From Euborellia annulipes (taxonomy: Eukaryota > Arthropoda > Insecta > Dermaptera > Anisolabididae), in the NCBI GenBank assembly GCA_023213315.1, contig JAKCPI010031621.1, forward strand, positions 1 to 64,000: a stretch of 64,000 nt of DNA. The letters run 5' to 3'. A program made the position numbers and the translations under genes. Positions within the stretch are counted from its first letter, which is position 1; each line of letters opens with the position of its first letter. Below the pieces are notes generated by a model. That model did no database searches and had not been told where the DNA came from. It saw only the letters and a list, made by a program, of their open reading frames with translations. Positions 35,270 to 46,519 of this stretch are shown here, piece by piece.

Positions 35270-36709
35270 GTAAGTCTCTCTGCAACCTTTTACTGTTCGG
35301 CTTTCATTCAGCTCGTAAATTATAGACATCCTATAAAACGTTGACACCAACCATAGAGCTTGTCTTTTATTTTTATTTATTTACTTTAATTTAAAAGGAT
35401 TATTTACCTTTTTTGAAAATTACGTATCACTCATCGCGGCGGGTTAGTAGCACTATTTCTTACTCTATCCAATTATTTCCTTCTCTAATTGATATTTCAT
35501 TATTAACATTTGATTTTAATTAATACTCGTTTCGCTATGAACTTTTCCTTCTCGTTCCAAGAGCCAATATAGATGAATGTAAAAAAAAAAATTATAATTT
35601 TTAAGTAAAATTAGAAGTCAAGTTATTATTTTTTTATGACTTCATAGCAAGCAAAGATAACCAGTAGTTTTGGTTGCCTATCTATAGGGGCACTTAGATT
35701 TTTTTTTTGTTTTATCTTCCAGATTAATTAAATTTGATATTATTAAAGCACTAAACCATTTGCATACCATCTGTAATTTCACCACGAACCATCTATGCCT
35801 AAAACAAATTGAAATTTCAATCACCTGTATTGAAAATTTTTCTCACCCTTTATACATTTCATCACTGAATTTATTAAAAAAAAAAAAAAAAAAAAAAAAA
35901 CACGTTATCATTTTACAACATATGAAATTTAAATTTATTCAAAATATTTATTAATAGTAATAATCGGCAGGAGACAATCTGGACGTATATTAGCTCCGTC
36001 ATTGATTCAATTATTTCCACACCATTCAGGCCAAACGATACACGTTGAATCACCAGCCGGCGCATTTCTCACCAGTTTTTAAACGTTTTTGAACAAATTC
36101 GAATGTAAATGATTCCCCGGACGAGAGTCGTTGACTTTTCATGTTTCAAATTAATCTAATGAGTTAATTATTAAACACAAAACCAAAACCATTTGTTTGC
36201 CAATATTCACCAAAACGAACAATTCAATTTATATAAATAGGGCGGATCCACTCTCCCGGCTTGCATCTATCGATATTTGTTTGTTCCGATACAAATCTCT
36301 TTTAATTAAAGCCGATCGGTCAATTCGAAATACTAATACTGTTGAATAGGTTTGCACTCTTTATAAAATGCAAATAAGATTAAAACTAAATAACTAGAAT
36401 ATACATGTTATCAACCAAGCTTTGTTTTTATTATATCCGTCTAAAATAATTTTCTGATATTTCTAGTAGATATTTTATTTCCGACAAACAATAACATAAT
36501 TTATTTTCGAAATAATATTTAATATTTATATTATTAAGATAGAACGCTTTTGTATATTCTATTAATAATAACAGAAATAATTGACTCCAATGACGAGGCT
36601 CAAATTGATAACTTTTGGGTGCTTAATAAAATTCAAATTTATTTTTATTCATCTTCAGTCAAAAATTTTTTTTGTAACAAAGGTGGTCATGAAATAGTAC
36701 ATATAATTA
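35270..36709. other. Dipeptidase intron, left part
   Basis: AT-rich with a 26-base poly-A (about 35877-35900). No nested gene seen. Confidence 0.6.
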
Positions 36710-37388
36710 AGGTAAAGGCACCAGTAATGGACCATGCACCAGTAATGGACCTTTTGGCAGAGATTTTGATAAAATAAGGATTAGGTATTTTTTGCAGCGT
36801 TGATTTTTATGTATATTCAAGTTAAGTTATCTGGCTTCTTGTTCTTGCAGTTTGCGCATGCTCGCTTCATCACTTTATCATTTTATCGCATTTTATGTCC
36901 AGCGTTTTGCAAGACATACTATACATTGCTCTTTCCTAGTCATTTTGGTTAAGGATCGCTGGCTGTCTATATTAAAATATTAAGCACCCACAAAATATTT
37001 AAAGGAAAGTTTATATATATATTTATTCTTGGAATAATAAACTAGGATAATAGTCGATATTTTACTATATAACCTTATCTTGAACAGTAGGGAGGGGGTG
37101 GTCCATTACTGGTATGTTAATCTTACAGATTATCTAGAAATGGACCGGGGCGGTCCATTTCTGAATTAATTGGAATTTTTATTTTTGTTTTATAATGCTA
37201 ATTATGATGTTCTGGCAGCCAGTAAATTATGTAGACCTAATAATTATAGTGCTAACTAACCGTATTTCAGTAGTAGACCCCATGGTCCACCATTAGTTTA
37301 TGATATGGTCCACTAATAAAATGCAAAAATGAAATGGCCAAAATGAAAAAAATAAACTAAAAATAAAAGGCAAGATGATCAATATAAC

Positions 37389-37780
37389 ATGTCCAAAAAT
37401 CTACGGGTTAAATATCTGAAAGATGGCTTAAAATTTATAGAGGACAAAATAGGCACAGATAAAATAAACTCATTTGTGCCAACATGCAGTCCATGGTCGG
37501 AGATCCTCATGACTTATCTTTATACTTATTTTGGAAGAAAACTAAAATAGAGCTAGATTCATCCACCAAGTCAGCACTGAAGAGAGAAACTGATGTACTC
37601 TTGGAAGAGCCGATATTCGAGGATAGGCCTTCATGTAATGAGTTCACTGTTTCTGAGTCACTGATGCTAACTATTGAAGCATCAGAAAGAATACTTTCGG
37701 TAGTTTCAGGAATGCTTCCCCAGGAATATTTAAAGAATTTGAAAAAAAAGCAAGAATTTGAAGAAAAAGCAAGATCTTGA
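37389..37780 (+). pseudogene. Broken ORF inside the 3-kb element
   Basis: A frame from ATG at 37389 (MSKNLRVKYLKDGLKFIEDK ...) closes at a TAG near 37551. An overlapping frame stays open to TGA at 37780 with ETDVLLEEPIFEDRP, SESLMLTIEASERI and a Lys/Glu-rich end (LKNLKKKQEFEEKARS). The two halves look like one protein with a frameshift near 37530-37550. Mixed-charge composition unlike the AT-driven chance frames supports former coding. I recognise no domain; a remnant of an element protein is likely. Confidence 0.45.
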
Positions 37781-37925
37781 ACAGTTGAAGATAGAAAAAG
37801 CTACTGAAAGGAAACTAAAGAAAGAAGAAAATTCAAGAGAAAAGAGCTCTTGAAAAAAGTCATTTAAACAGATAATATCATACTTATATATAATTGCCTT
37901 AAACCGTGTCCGATGTGTGAAACAA

Positions 37926-37956
37926 CCAATCAGGCCTCAGGGATAGCGCTGATTGG
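37926..37956. promoter_or_regulatory. Inverted CCAAT pair
   Basis: CCAATCAG and CTGATTGG face each other 15 bases apart in a GC-richer patch. This is a hairpin or a double CCAAT box, lying after rather than before the broken ORF. Confidence 0.3.
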
Positions 37957-38097
37957 CGAAATACAGAGAGGGCGGAGCCGGAGAGGCAAATTCAAATTTT
38001 TTTAACCAGGAGAGATATCAATTTGGTTTCTTCCCTAAAGCCTTCCCTTGATAAGAATCTAAATTCGTTGTTTCAGAGTTTTTTTTAAATTCGGCAG

Positions 38098-38895
38098 CCC
38101 CCCCCCCGAAATTTTTAATCCTTCTATTTCTTCAAATATTAACATGCTTTTTGGATTTAAAATTCTTGAATGAATATCTATCAAGGGATTTAAAAGTTTA
38201 AATATTTTTTGTGTAATTGCCCCCCCCCCGAAATTTTTAATTCTTCTATTTCTTCAAATAAAAACATGCTTTTTTGGATTTAAAATTCTTGAATGAATAT
38301 CTATCAAGGGATTTAAAAGTTTAAATATTTTTTGTCTAATTGCCCCCCCCCCCCCCGAAATTTTTAATCCTTCTATTTCTTCAAATATTAACATGCTTTT
38401 TTGGATTTAAAATTCTTGAATGAATATCTATCAAGGGATTTAAAAGTTTAAATATTTTTTGTGTAATTGCCCCCCCCCCCCCCCCCCGAAATTTTTAATT
38501 CTTCTATTTCTTCAAATATTAACATGCTTTTTGGATTTAAAATTCTTGAATGAATATCTATCAAGGGATTTAAAAGTTTAAATATTTTTTGTGTAATTGC
38601 CCCCCCCCCCCCCCCCGAAATTTTTAATTCTTCTATTTCTTCAAATAAAAACATGCTTTTTTGGATTTAAAATTCTTGAATGAATATCTATCAAGGGATT
38701 TAAAAGTTGAAAGATTTTTTGTGTAATTCCCCCCCCCCCCCCCGAAATTTGTAATTCTTCTGTTTCTTCAAATAAAAACATGCTTTTTGGATTTAAAATT
38801 CTTCAATGAATATCTATCAAGGGGTTTAAAAGTTTAAAGATTTATTGTGCAATTGCCCCACCCCCGAAATTTTTATTTTAAAATTCTTGATTTTT
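38098..38895. repeat. Minisatellite, seven units of about 122-130 bp with poly-C heads
   Basis: Units begin at 38098, 38220, 38343, 38470, 38600, 38729 and 38856. Each has a C run (about 5-17 C), CGAAATTTTTAATCCTTCTA, a middle around AACATGCTTTTTGG, and ends AAAGTTTAAATATTTTTTGT. The units are highly similar; the C run length varies most. Open frames on the minus strand here are poly-Gly artefacts. Confidence 0.92.
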
Positions 38896-39141
38896 TTTAA
38901 TAGGTCCCTGTCCGCCTGATTTCATTTGCATGCCCGTTGGCTCGAATCAGTTTATTAAAGGGAAATTTAGGCTTGCTTCTTGCCCGTAATTTTCTCATGG
39001 CCTTCAAAACCCAGAGGCCGGGCAGGGCGAATACTCAAATTTAAACTTGATTCATTGTATTTTCATTTAGGCAAAAATAATATGGGCTTTAAAATTAAGA
39101 GAAAAACTACTGATCACGTATCGAGACGCCGCCCGCAGGGC

Positions 39142-39184
39142 CAAGTTGAGATGGGCGCGGCGAAGCCGCGCCTTTCTCAACTTG
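39142..39184. repeat. GC-rich hairpin
   Basis: CAAGTTGAGATGGGCGCGGC, loop GAAG, then CCGCGCCTTTCTCAACTTG. A strong imperfect hairpin of about 19 bp in the right part of the 3-kb element. Confidence 0.75.
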
Positions 39185-39703
39185 TATTTTATATACCTCT
39201 ATATTTTTATCTAGAACATCTTCTATATTTATTTATAAAGAGAGGGAGTGAGTTTGTTTGTATGTAGGGGCTAAGCTCAGAATTTACTATTTTTTTCCAA
39301 AGCTTTGGGGGGGGAGCACATGCCTCCTACCCCCCCCCCTCTGTCAAATGACGTCCCTGACTTTATTATCCCGTTTTATTCCATTTATCCTCATAGTCAT
39401 TTAATCTAACAAGTTAAATGGCTAAATTAAAATTAATTGATGAGGGTCCACTACTGGCGCTGAACATGGTCTATTATTAGGTTTTAGACGGTCCACTACT
39501 AGCTCCAACGAATTAAGATGGTTTTATATTTATTTATTTAAAATGGAAAACTTTATAAAAGTGTATCTTATATATTCTTAATAAAGAAATATCAGTGAAT
39601 AATTTAAGCCTTCCACCAGCAGTTTCTTTATTAAAATAAAAATTCTGTGCTGAAAATGAATAAAAAATTTTCTTAAATGGTCCACTACTGGTGCCTTTAC
39701 CTT

Positions 39704-40203
39704 ACTTTCTCTTACAAATATATATATTAGGGGGCTTCATTTGAAACGAACATTTTTTTATTTTCGCGGACACACTGAAATATTATTGTTACAAACATCA
39801 AAAAAAAAAAAAATTGCTCAAAGTTTCAGCCTTTAATTTTAATTTTAAGTACTTTCTCTTGATCGTTAAATTTTTCCAATTTAAATAACATGTAAATCAT
39901 TGAATTTTTTTTTTTTTAATTGTTATAGCTCATTTCGGTTTTATGATTTTTTTTGCGATTACTCCCAATCGGTAGTGTATTAGACACTCTTTAAAATGTC
40001 CAGTATTGTTTTATTTTTACTTAATCCGTTTCGTCAGTGTCGGGCTCGAAAATCATATTTCCATGAAATTGTCAAACTTGCAAGAAATTAGACAACTTTT
40101 TCTTACCTAAGGTAAGAGAAAGTTGTGTGTTGACATACTAACGATACAAACCCAGTTGGAGGATTAGAATCTTTAACTAATATAAATTTTCTTTTGGTTT
40201 CAG
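39704..40203. other. Dipeptidase intron, right part
   Basis: AT-rich. Contains an R1 start scrap (39704-39730) and an isolated R1-type hairpin CTTTTTCTTACCTAAGGTAAG (40100-40120) 80 bp before exon b. Confidence 0.6.
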
Positions 40204-40288
40204 GCGGAAAATGGTGGCCTTATGATGGTTGCGTTTTACCCCCACTTCATCAGTTGTAGTGAAAAAGCCACACTCCAAGATGTCGTAG
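40204..40288 (+). CDS. DPEP: Membrane dipeptidase (M19), internal exon b
   Basis: An 85-nt exon starting in phase 0 after TTTCAG and ending in phase 1 before GTGAGT. It encodes AENGGLMMVAFYPHFISC followed by SEKATLQDVV, matching the dipeptidase segment just after RNVPD, where the family has a Val/Ala-rich strand ending in FY..(F/Y)ISC. The Cys is conserved in family members. The intron before it (35270-40203) contains a 3-kb transposon-like element (36710-39703), and the intron after it begins with a piggyBac-like MITE only 47 bp from the donor. Confidence 0.93.
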
Positions 40289-40335
40289 GTGAGTCTTATT
40301 ATCTGAATATTTTTGCAAAATAAAGAATGTCTTAA

Positions 40336-40586
40336 CCCGATTAAAAATGATTAAAAGTGTTCTAAGGATCCACACGCTCACAGCAGGTCTGCATAATGAA
40401 CCTTGAGGGACACACAGGGATACACACGCCCGCATCAGGTACTCACAGTAGATCGAAAGTGACCAGAAGAAAAATGTGTGTCCCTGGTGCGGGCGTGTGT
40501 ATCCCTGTGTGTCCCTAAAGGTTCACTATGCAGACCTGCTGCGGGCGTGTGGATCCTTCGATCATTTTGAATCATTTTTACTCGGG
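40336..40586. mobile_element. piggyBac-like MITE, copy 1
   Basis: Preceded by TTAA and starting CCCGATTAAAAATGATTAAA, ending CATTTTTACTCGGG. Arms of about 110 bp (GATCCACACGC..CAGCAGGTCTGCATA) make a foldback. CCC..GGG ends with a TTAA target fit piggyBac, though the right TTAA is degraded to AAGT. No ORF. It sits 47 bp downstream of exon b. Confidence 0.65.
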
Positions 40587-41149
40587 AAGTTTTAGTTTAA
40601 TCCAAAAAAGAAAAAAAAAAAAACAAAGTTAAAAAAAAAAACGATACTGACTTGGTACTTAGTTTGAAATGTTTCTTCAAATATTAACTATGAAATAATT
40701 CCCAGAGGTACAAAAAAATATTATTATGATTTTATTCATACAAAAGTTCTTTATTAATGATACTTTAACTCCATAACTAAAATATAATAAACCATTATTA
40801 CTCGAGTAATAATAATTACCCAGGTCGAAAAATCATTTCTTTTTTAATCCTCATAATTACTAGTTTAGTTCCCATTTGTTCCCGAATATCTCATTTTCGT
40901 CTCACTTTTACGGTTTTACTTCTCGTTTGTACAGAGTAATTGTTATTCAACTTTTTCCATTACTACCCGTTTAGATCCCCCTCCCCAGGAGAGAGAAACG
41001 ATAGCCACTAGAGCAGTGATAGCTAAACTTTTTGAGAAATGGGTCAAATTTTGTTCAATATGTTTTTAAATTCTAGTACCTAGGACATGAAGTTTGTGGT
41101 GGTTATGGTGGGGGATGGGGGGTAGAAGAAGGGTGTGATAAAAAGTATT
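40587..41149. other. Intron, nothing recognised
   Basis: AT-rich sequence with poly-A runs and no recognisable element. Confidence 0.5.
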
Positions 41150-41331
41150 TTTTTTTTTTCATTAAGGTTTTTTTGGCAACGAAGGCCATTTAGACCCCGG
41201 ACTAAATCTCTATTTAGTTGGATTGGTAGCCAATCCAATTGAAATAAATTGTTGCATGAGACGGAATGCGAACCCGCGATCCTTGGCACAAATTGCCAGC
41301 ACGCTAACTATTACACCAAGGCCCGAGAGCT
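41150..41331 (-). mobile_element. tRNA-derived SINE, family 2
   Basis: The minus strand reads GGGCCTTGGTGTAATAGTTA (A-box) and GCGGGTTCGCATTCC (B-box region), then CAATTGGATTGGCTACC, GGGGTCTAAATGGCCTTCGT and a T-rich plus-strand start. A second full copy of the family at 17131-17312. Confidence 0.85.
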
Positions 41332-41742
41332 AAAAAAATATTTATCTGATCTGAGAATGAATAATAAAACTTATATAAAGAGGTTTTTTTTAAGATTATT
41401 TAGGAACATGAATATTATTGTATTAAAAAAAAAAAAAAAAACAACTAAATTTAACCTTCGGGTCTTTTAAGCTCTAACTCCTAATTAAAAAAAAAATTCC
41501 CTAGCCCATATATTCGAATGTAAAATTGAACTTTATTTTTGAATAGAGGAAGAGGACGAAATCGTAACTTTAGAAATTAATAACTACCAAAAGTTATAGG
41601 ATGAAAATAATTTTTCTGTAATCTCGAGAAGGTCCCTTTTATGCATATAAAATTTCATTTCAAAATTCCAACGTGAAGTTGCCTAAATAGAGTGTGACAG
41701 ACAGACGGATGGACATAAGCGAATTATATATATAGATACTGT

Positions 41743-42060
41743 ATCATGGGCGTACCCAGCGAGGGGCAGGGGGGACAGCTGCTCCCCCCCTAGAAGCAAA
41801 AAAAAAAAAAAAAAAAAAAAATTAAATGTTTATAAAGTGATGAAACGAAACAAAATTGGTGGATGGCGACGGGGAATGATTCTTTTTGTTAGGACTCGAG
41901 GGTTTTTAGGCCTTTAATTCGAAGGCTTTACCTCTCTATATAAAAAATAGCTATGTCACAATCTGGACGACCATGATCTGCCCCCCCCCCCCCCCCCCCC
42001 CTGGACGACCATGATCTGACCATGCCCCTCCCCCTAGATTTGATCCTGGGTACGCCCATG
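41743..42060. mobile_element. hAT-type MITE with 8-bp TSD
   Basis: Exact 8-bp duplication TACTGTAT (41735-41742 and 42061-42068). Inverted termini CATGGGCGTACCCAG / CTGGGTACGCCCATG. The interior has a long poly-A and a run of about 20 C flanked by direct repeats of GGACGACCATGATCTG. No ORF. Similar ends occur at 63590-63830. Confidence 0.88.
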
Positions 42061-42068
42061 TACTGTAT

Positions 42069-42502
42069 ATAAAATGATATATTTTAATTAAAAGCGGCTG
42101 TTTAAAAAACAATAACATGACTTTAACAAAAAATAAATTATTTATTTTTAATTTATAAAATATTAATTAGTAAAATTATTTATTTAAAATTTATATAATT
42201 GAAAAATGTTAATTTTCATCGTTGAGGATGCTTATAAAATAATTATTATTCCATTAAAATTTTACTATAGGTAAAAAAAAAAATAAATAACATGTCCAAT
42301 ATTTCAATAAATCTTAACATACTTTGCTCGCCTTCGGCGGAAAATTTTCCCCCTCTCATTAAAATCATTTTATCTTTTTTTTTTTTATAGGATCACGGAA
42401 TTTTTTCCCCCGTGCGAAAAAAATTTATTTTTGCTTACCACCGCCCCTGCATATATTATTATACAAAAAAATTGTTATAGGTCTATTTGATTTTAATGGC
42501 CT
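42069..42502. other. Intron, nothing recognised
   Basis: Very AT-rich, no recognisable element. Confidence 0.5.
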
Positions 42503-42660
42503 AATTTTTTTTTTTTTTTTTTTTAACACTCACACTTTTTTCTCATTCACACTCACACACACATTTACACAGTCTTTTCGGCAACTCAGGCCATATAAGA
42601 CTAACGATATCCATAATTGATTAATATACATATTGGGGGTCCCTTATTTAAGCCATTTAA
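42503..42660 (-). mobile_element. SINE family 1, 3' half
   Basis: Poly-T, CACTCACACTTTTTTCTCAT, AGTCTTTTCGGCAACTCAGG and TATTGGGGGTCCCTTATTTA match the family 1 body; the tRNA-like head is missing. Confidence 0.8.
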
Positions 42661-43876
42661 TGGCCTAATCAAACATCCCTAAATCAAATATAAATTGGAT
42701 GCTAACTCGTTATGTTTCTGTTTTACAAAGAATTTATATTTCCAGAGGGTCAATCCGATTTTTTTTTAATCCTATTCTAAAAATATATTATTTGCAAAGA
42801 AGTACGATTTTTTTTTCAAATAAATGAATTTAATTAACAACCTGCCAGGATCAAAATTCAAATTAATTTTTATTATTCAGATATTTGCTTTCTTTTGAAA
42901 GTCTCTTTTAGGTCGATGAGAGAGAGAATTTTTTTCTTATAAAATAAAAAAGAATATATTTCTTTTCCATTATTTCAATTACATTAAAAAAAAATATATA
43001 TAAAAATCGCTTTGTAATTACCAGATATAATAATAAATTTATTAAAATGTAAAATAATACCTATTCATGTCAAAATAAAAAAAAGACATATTATGATACA
43101 GAATATAATTATTTTAAAATATCAACTTTCTTTATTTGCATAGATCTGACCTTTTCATATGGTCCGAGTGAAATACCAAAAACGGAAAAAGTTTACATTC
43201 ATTAGATAATGATAAGAGTTAATCCAATACGGTGAATTTTGGCTATATCTAAAGTATAGACTGCATAAAAGAACTTGAAAATATATATTTATAGATTTAG
43301 AACCAACTTTAGGTAATGTGTAGGACTCAAATTTTGCATATAATGCGTTTTTTTCCCCCAACGCTATCCTTCAAATTTTTATTGGCATATAAATCCATAT
43401 TTTGGAGTTTAAGTGCATATTTTGCATATTTAAGCTATATTTTGGATATTTGTGTGATTTTTATTCCTCGTTTGTTGACAAATCATAAAAATAATTTAAG
43501 AAAATTTTAGAGACTGAAAGGGTGAGCCAGAGGTTTCAAACATTTTTTAACCTCCAATCCCCCCTCTCTCTCCTGAAGGGGGATAAAGGGGGGAAGGGGA
43601 TGAGTTGAAAAAATTTTTTGAAAAAAATTTAATGTAAAATTTTAAAATTAATAAAAATTTGATGTGTATTTATATTCTGGCAAACAAGTACAGAATGTTT
43701 AAATTGAAATTAAAAAAAATAGTGTGTGTGACAGTCCCCAATTACTCCGAAAAACTCTGACCCCTGTCTCACTGTCAAACATATCGAGAAAATCTAACGA
43801 AATAATTAAAATATAATTAAATTAAAATTATATTTTTCATGAAAATTATTATATAAAAATAAAAAATAAATAAATA
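42661..43876. other. Intron, AT-rich, minor repeat
   Basis: 43528-43770 shares GTATTTATATTCTGGCAAAC and AACAAGTACAGAATG with 34130-34180, and is bounded by CAGAGGTTTC / GAAAAACTCTG, so it is probably another small DNA element. No gene seen. Confidence 0.45.
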
Positions 43877-43920
43877 CAGTAGAGTCTTGCTAATCCGTCC
43901 AGATTAGGAAAACTCTACTC
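43877..43920. mobile_element. 44-bp minimal pogo-like element
   Basis: TA, then CAGTAGAGTCTTGCTAATCC, three bases, AGATTAGGAAAACTCTACTC, then TA. Two pogo-type termini with almost nothing between. The same terminus as the split MITE at 25125/27773. Confidence 0.7.
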
Positions 43921-44009
43921 TATTAAATTTATCTTAAAAATAAACTTTTCAAACCTTTATTTTATATTAAATAAATGTGATGTGAAAAGATCATTTTCGA
44001 AGTTTTTTT

Positions 44010-44065
44010 TTTTTTAATTAAGATCTTTTTCGCCAGCGAAGGCCATTTAGACCCCGACTCGAAGT
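44010..44065 (-). mobile_element. SINE family 2 fragment
   Basis: TTAAGATCTTTTTCGCCAGC and GGCCATTTAGACCCCGACT match the family 2 tail; the head is missing. Confidence 0.6.
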
Positions 44066-44335
44066 TAAAATTAACTTTACAGGACAATAGGTATAGCTTT
44101 AATGTAAGCAACTTAGAAATGTGTTTGGTTATACAGAGCAATAAACTTTAAAATAAATTTATTGGCTATTTCTTCTTTTACTCCTTCCTTGAGTCGGTTT
44201 AAAGTAGGGTTGGTCGAATCGATTTCGATTTTAATCGAAAATCGATTTTGAGCTTCGATTTTCGATTAAAATCGAAATCGATTCAGTGTTTTGAAAAATC
44301 GAAAAAATCGATTTTTGCCGGCCGATTTTCGATTT

Positions 44336-45112
44336 ACCAAGAAAGTGATTTTAGCGACATAATCTGTCCGTCTGTGTTCAATTTTAAGCTTGAAGGATTT
44401 GAGCTGAGGTTGGAATTTAAGATAGACACCCCCTGGAGCGAGAAAATAAGGGGTTAATTAAAATTGGCCAAAAAGTACTAGTACTTTACTGAGGTAGTTT
44501 TTCAGGTTTTTTTGATTTTCTTAAAAATAGCCTCAACGATTTTGATTAAAATTCAAAAATCAATTATTTTTTAAATGCTCTTTAAAATGTATATTCTCAT
44601 TTTGAAGTACACTTTACTCTTGTATTTCATAGGAAAGATAGGAGAATTTGTTGCAATGGTAACAAAATATAAATATTTCCCCATGTTTATAAATTTTAAT
44701 CTTGAATTCAGCCCTCGGGGCTTGGTGTAGTGGTTAGCATGTTAACCTCGTATACCAAAAGTCGCGGATTCGGACCCCAGGCAGTCCGATGATTTTATTT
44801 AAGCCATTTGGATACCAAATGGCTTAAATAAGAATGCCTGGACCCCTAATATGTGTGTATTATCAATAACGGATATCGTATATCGCAAAAGTCTTAAATG
44901 GCCTAAGTTGCCGAGAAGACTGTTGAATGTGTGAATGAGAAAAAAAGGGTGTTTTAGAAAAAAAATCTTGAATTCAAATGTACCTTAAGCTTACTGTCGG
45001 AACCTAAATATATGTCCACACAAAAATCTGGTGTGACAAGCACAGAACACAACTTTCGCTTACTGAAGATAAGAGAAAGTTGTGCTGTGCGACGAGTCCC
45101 ACCATATTTTTT
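44336..45112 (+). repeat. R1 repeat interrupted by a SINE
   Basis: Begins in the middle of the left block (AAGAAAGTGATTTTAGCGAC) and runs to the closing hairpin CAGAACACAACTTTC..AAAGTTGTGCTGTGCG. It is split at ATCTTGAATTCA by the SINE 44711-44963. Confidence 0.85.
44711..44963 (+). mobile_element. tRNA-derived SINE, family 1, with 13-bp TSD
   Basis: Flanked by the exact duplication AATCTTGAATTCA (44698-44710, 44964-44976). Head GGCTTGGTGTAGTGGTTAGC (A-box TTGGTGTAGTGG), GCGGATTCGGACCCCAGGCA (B-box region), a body with CCAAATGGCTTAAATAAGAA and GGCCTAAGTTGCCGAGAAGA, then a short A tail. The best reference copy of the family in this window. Confidence 0.93.
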
Positions 45113-45498
45113 GAGAAATATAGAAGCTGATGTTTAGTTCTCTTGGTTTGTTAAAATTTACGTTATAACGTTAAAACTTAAGTTATAAACACTAAATATG
45201 TTATACCATATACAATGTGTTGGTTTTTAAAGAAGTTATAAAGACTGAATAAATTGATTTGGACATCAGTAATGCAACGTTCTATTTTTCTTGTTCCAGC
45301 AAACCGCTTGGAAATCGTAAGCAGAACCTTAAAATCAACTTATGGGCATAGTGAAAGATTTTTTGTAAAAAAATCGAAAATCGATTAAAATCGATTTTTT
45401 TAAGGCAAAAATCGATTTTTTTAAAAATCGATTATTTGATTTCGATTTTAAAAATCGAAAATCGAAAATCGATTCAGCCTCCGAATCTACCAACCCTA

Positions 45499-46142
45499 GT
45501 TTAAAGCTATCAAGCGTTAGATATTATGGGTTTATTTGTAATGCGTATTTTGGTAAGTGCATATTTATTTTTGAATTGCATATTTTTTGTGCATATTTCG
45601 CCCTTTTTAAATACATAATTTGTTGTTTTTTAGTGCATATCGATCCGTGCCCTAGTAATGTGTAATCAAGGGAAAAATCTCAAAATAACTTGTGAATGAG
45701 CAAAAAAAATTCTTGGAGAGACCAGTTTGATTTTGAAATAAATAAAAATATGTGAGAAACATATGTATATAATTAATATTAATTCTTTAGACCTAAGTCG
45801 GGCCGCGCGGCTAGTATTAAATAAAAATTTTTATTTATTATTACACACTAGAAAAGTGAAACATCTAAGGTAAATTCACTTTGGTGGGCAAAGTTAATAA
45901 AAAATATTTTTTATAAATTCTAAAAGCGTTTAAAATTTCATTTAATTTTTCTCTTTGGAATTGCGAGGGGAGGGCGACGGGTTGGACCATATTCTCTCCC
46001 CCTGATTTCGAACCTGGTAATCAACCAAGTAACCAGATTTTCTAAAAAATTACTGCTAACGCACATTACTGTAATTTTTTTAAGTGTGTCAAGAACTGGG
46101 AATTTATTGTAGTATACGTATACATGATAAATACATATTCAT
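45499..46142. other. Intron, nothing recognised
   Basis: AT-rich sequence without recognisable repeats or coding. Confidence 0.5.
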
Positions 46143-46519
46143 TAGGGTGGCCGCAAAAAACAAAATTTTTTAATTTATTTCGGCCGAACCTCCTAAAAGT
46201 TGTCTTTTGGCTAGAAAATGATAATGGCAAAGTTTTAGCTAAATTGGATAACGCTAGCCCGTGCCTCATCGGGGTTAAAATTTTGAAAAAGTGCGATTTT
46301 ATCTAAAAATTCGCAGTTTTTACTTCATAAAACGAAAACAAAGTATCGTAGAAAAATGAATCTTGGCTCATTTCATAGCAAATTTAATTCTCTTGAGGTT
46401 TTATAATAATCATTTTTTCATTAAAACTTATAGATTTAGTGATATTTACAAATTAGCATTTCGGTTTTGATATATTGCTTGCTCTTTCTGAAAAATAAGT
46501 GGAAAATCACAATAGAGAC

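Larger units (their letters stand above)
36710..39703. mobile_element. 3-kb unclassified DNA transposon in the dipeptidase intron
   Basis: Inverted termini AGGTAAAGGCACCAGTAATG and its counterpart CACTACTGGTGCCTTTACCT, flanked by TA on both sides. The element carries scattered copies of a GGTCCA(C/T)TACTGG motif near both ends (36728-36750, 37094, 37280-37315, 39445-39500, 39679), as expected of transposase-binding repeats. Inside are a broken ORF (37389-37780), a CCAAT-flanked GC patch (37926-37956) and a poly-C minisatellite (38098-38895). The superfamily is not assigned. Confidence 0.7.
44205..45498. mobile_element. hAT-type element with (ATCGATTTT)n subterminal repeats
   Basis: Exact 8-bp duplication GTTTAAAG (44197-44204 and 45499-45506) and exact 10-bp inverted ends TAGGGTTGGT / ACCAACCCTA. 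Both ends are packed with ATCGATTTTCGATTAAAATC-type palindromic repeats (44218-44335, 45368-45475). An R1 copy and, inside it, a SINE are nested in the middle. No transposase ORF. Confidence 0.9.

Noticed and set aside
38448..38654. A Gly-rich frame repeated in the minisatellite; also considered as a CRISPR-like array.
   Set aside because: The C runs give poly-Gly, and units are contiguous and nearly identical with no unique spacers, so it is an ordinary minisatellite in a eukaryotic intron.
44711..44790. A possible tRNA gene at the SINE head (similar calls at 17250, 18900, 61110).
   Set aside because: A and B boxes are present, but there is no full cloverleaf acceptor stem, and each is joined to a conserved SINE body.
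46066..46306. Open frames on both strands at 46066-46306, repeated at 49614-49973.
   Set aside because: They are mirror images across the arms of a foldback transposon and show no family similarity.
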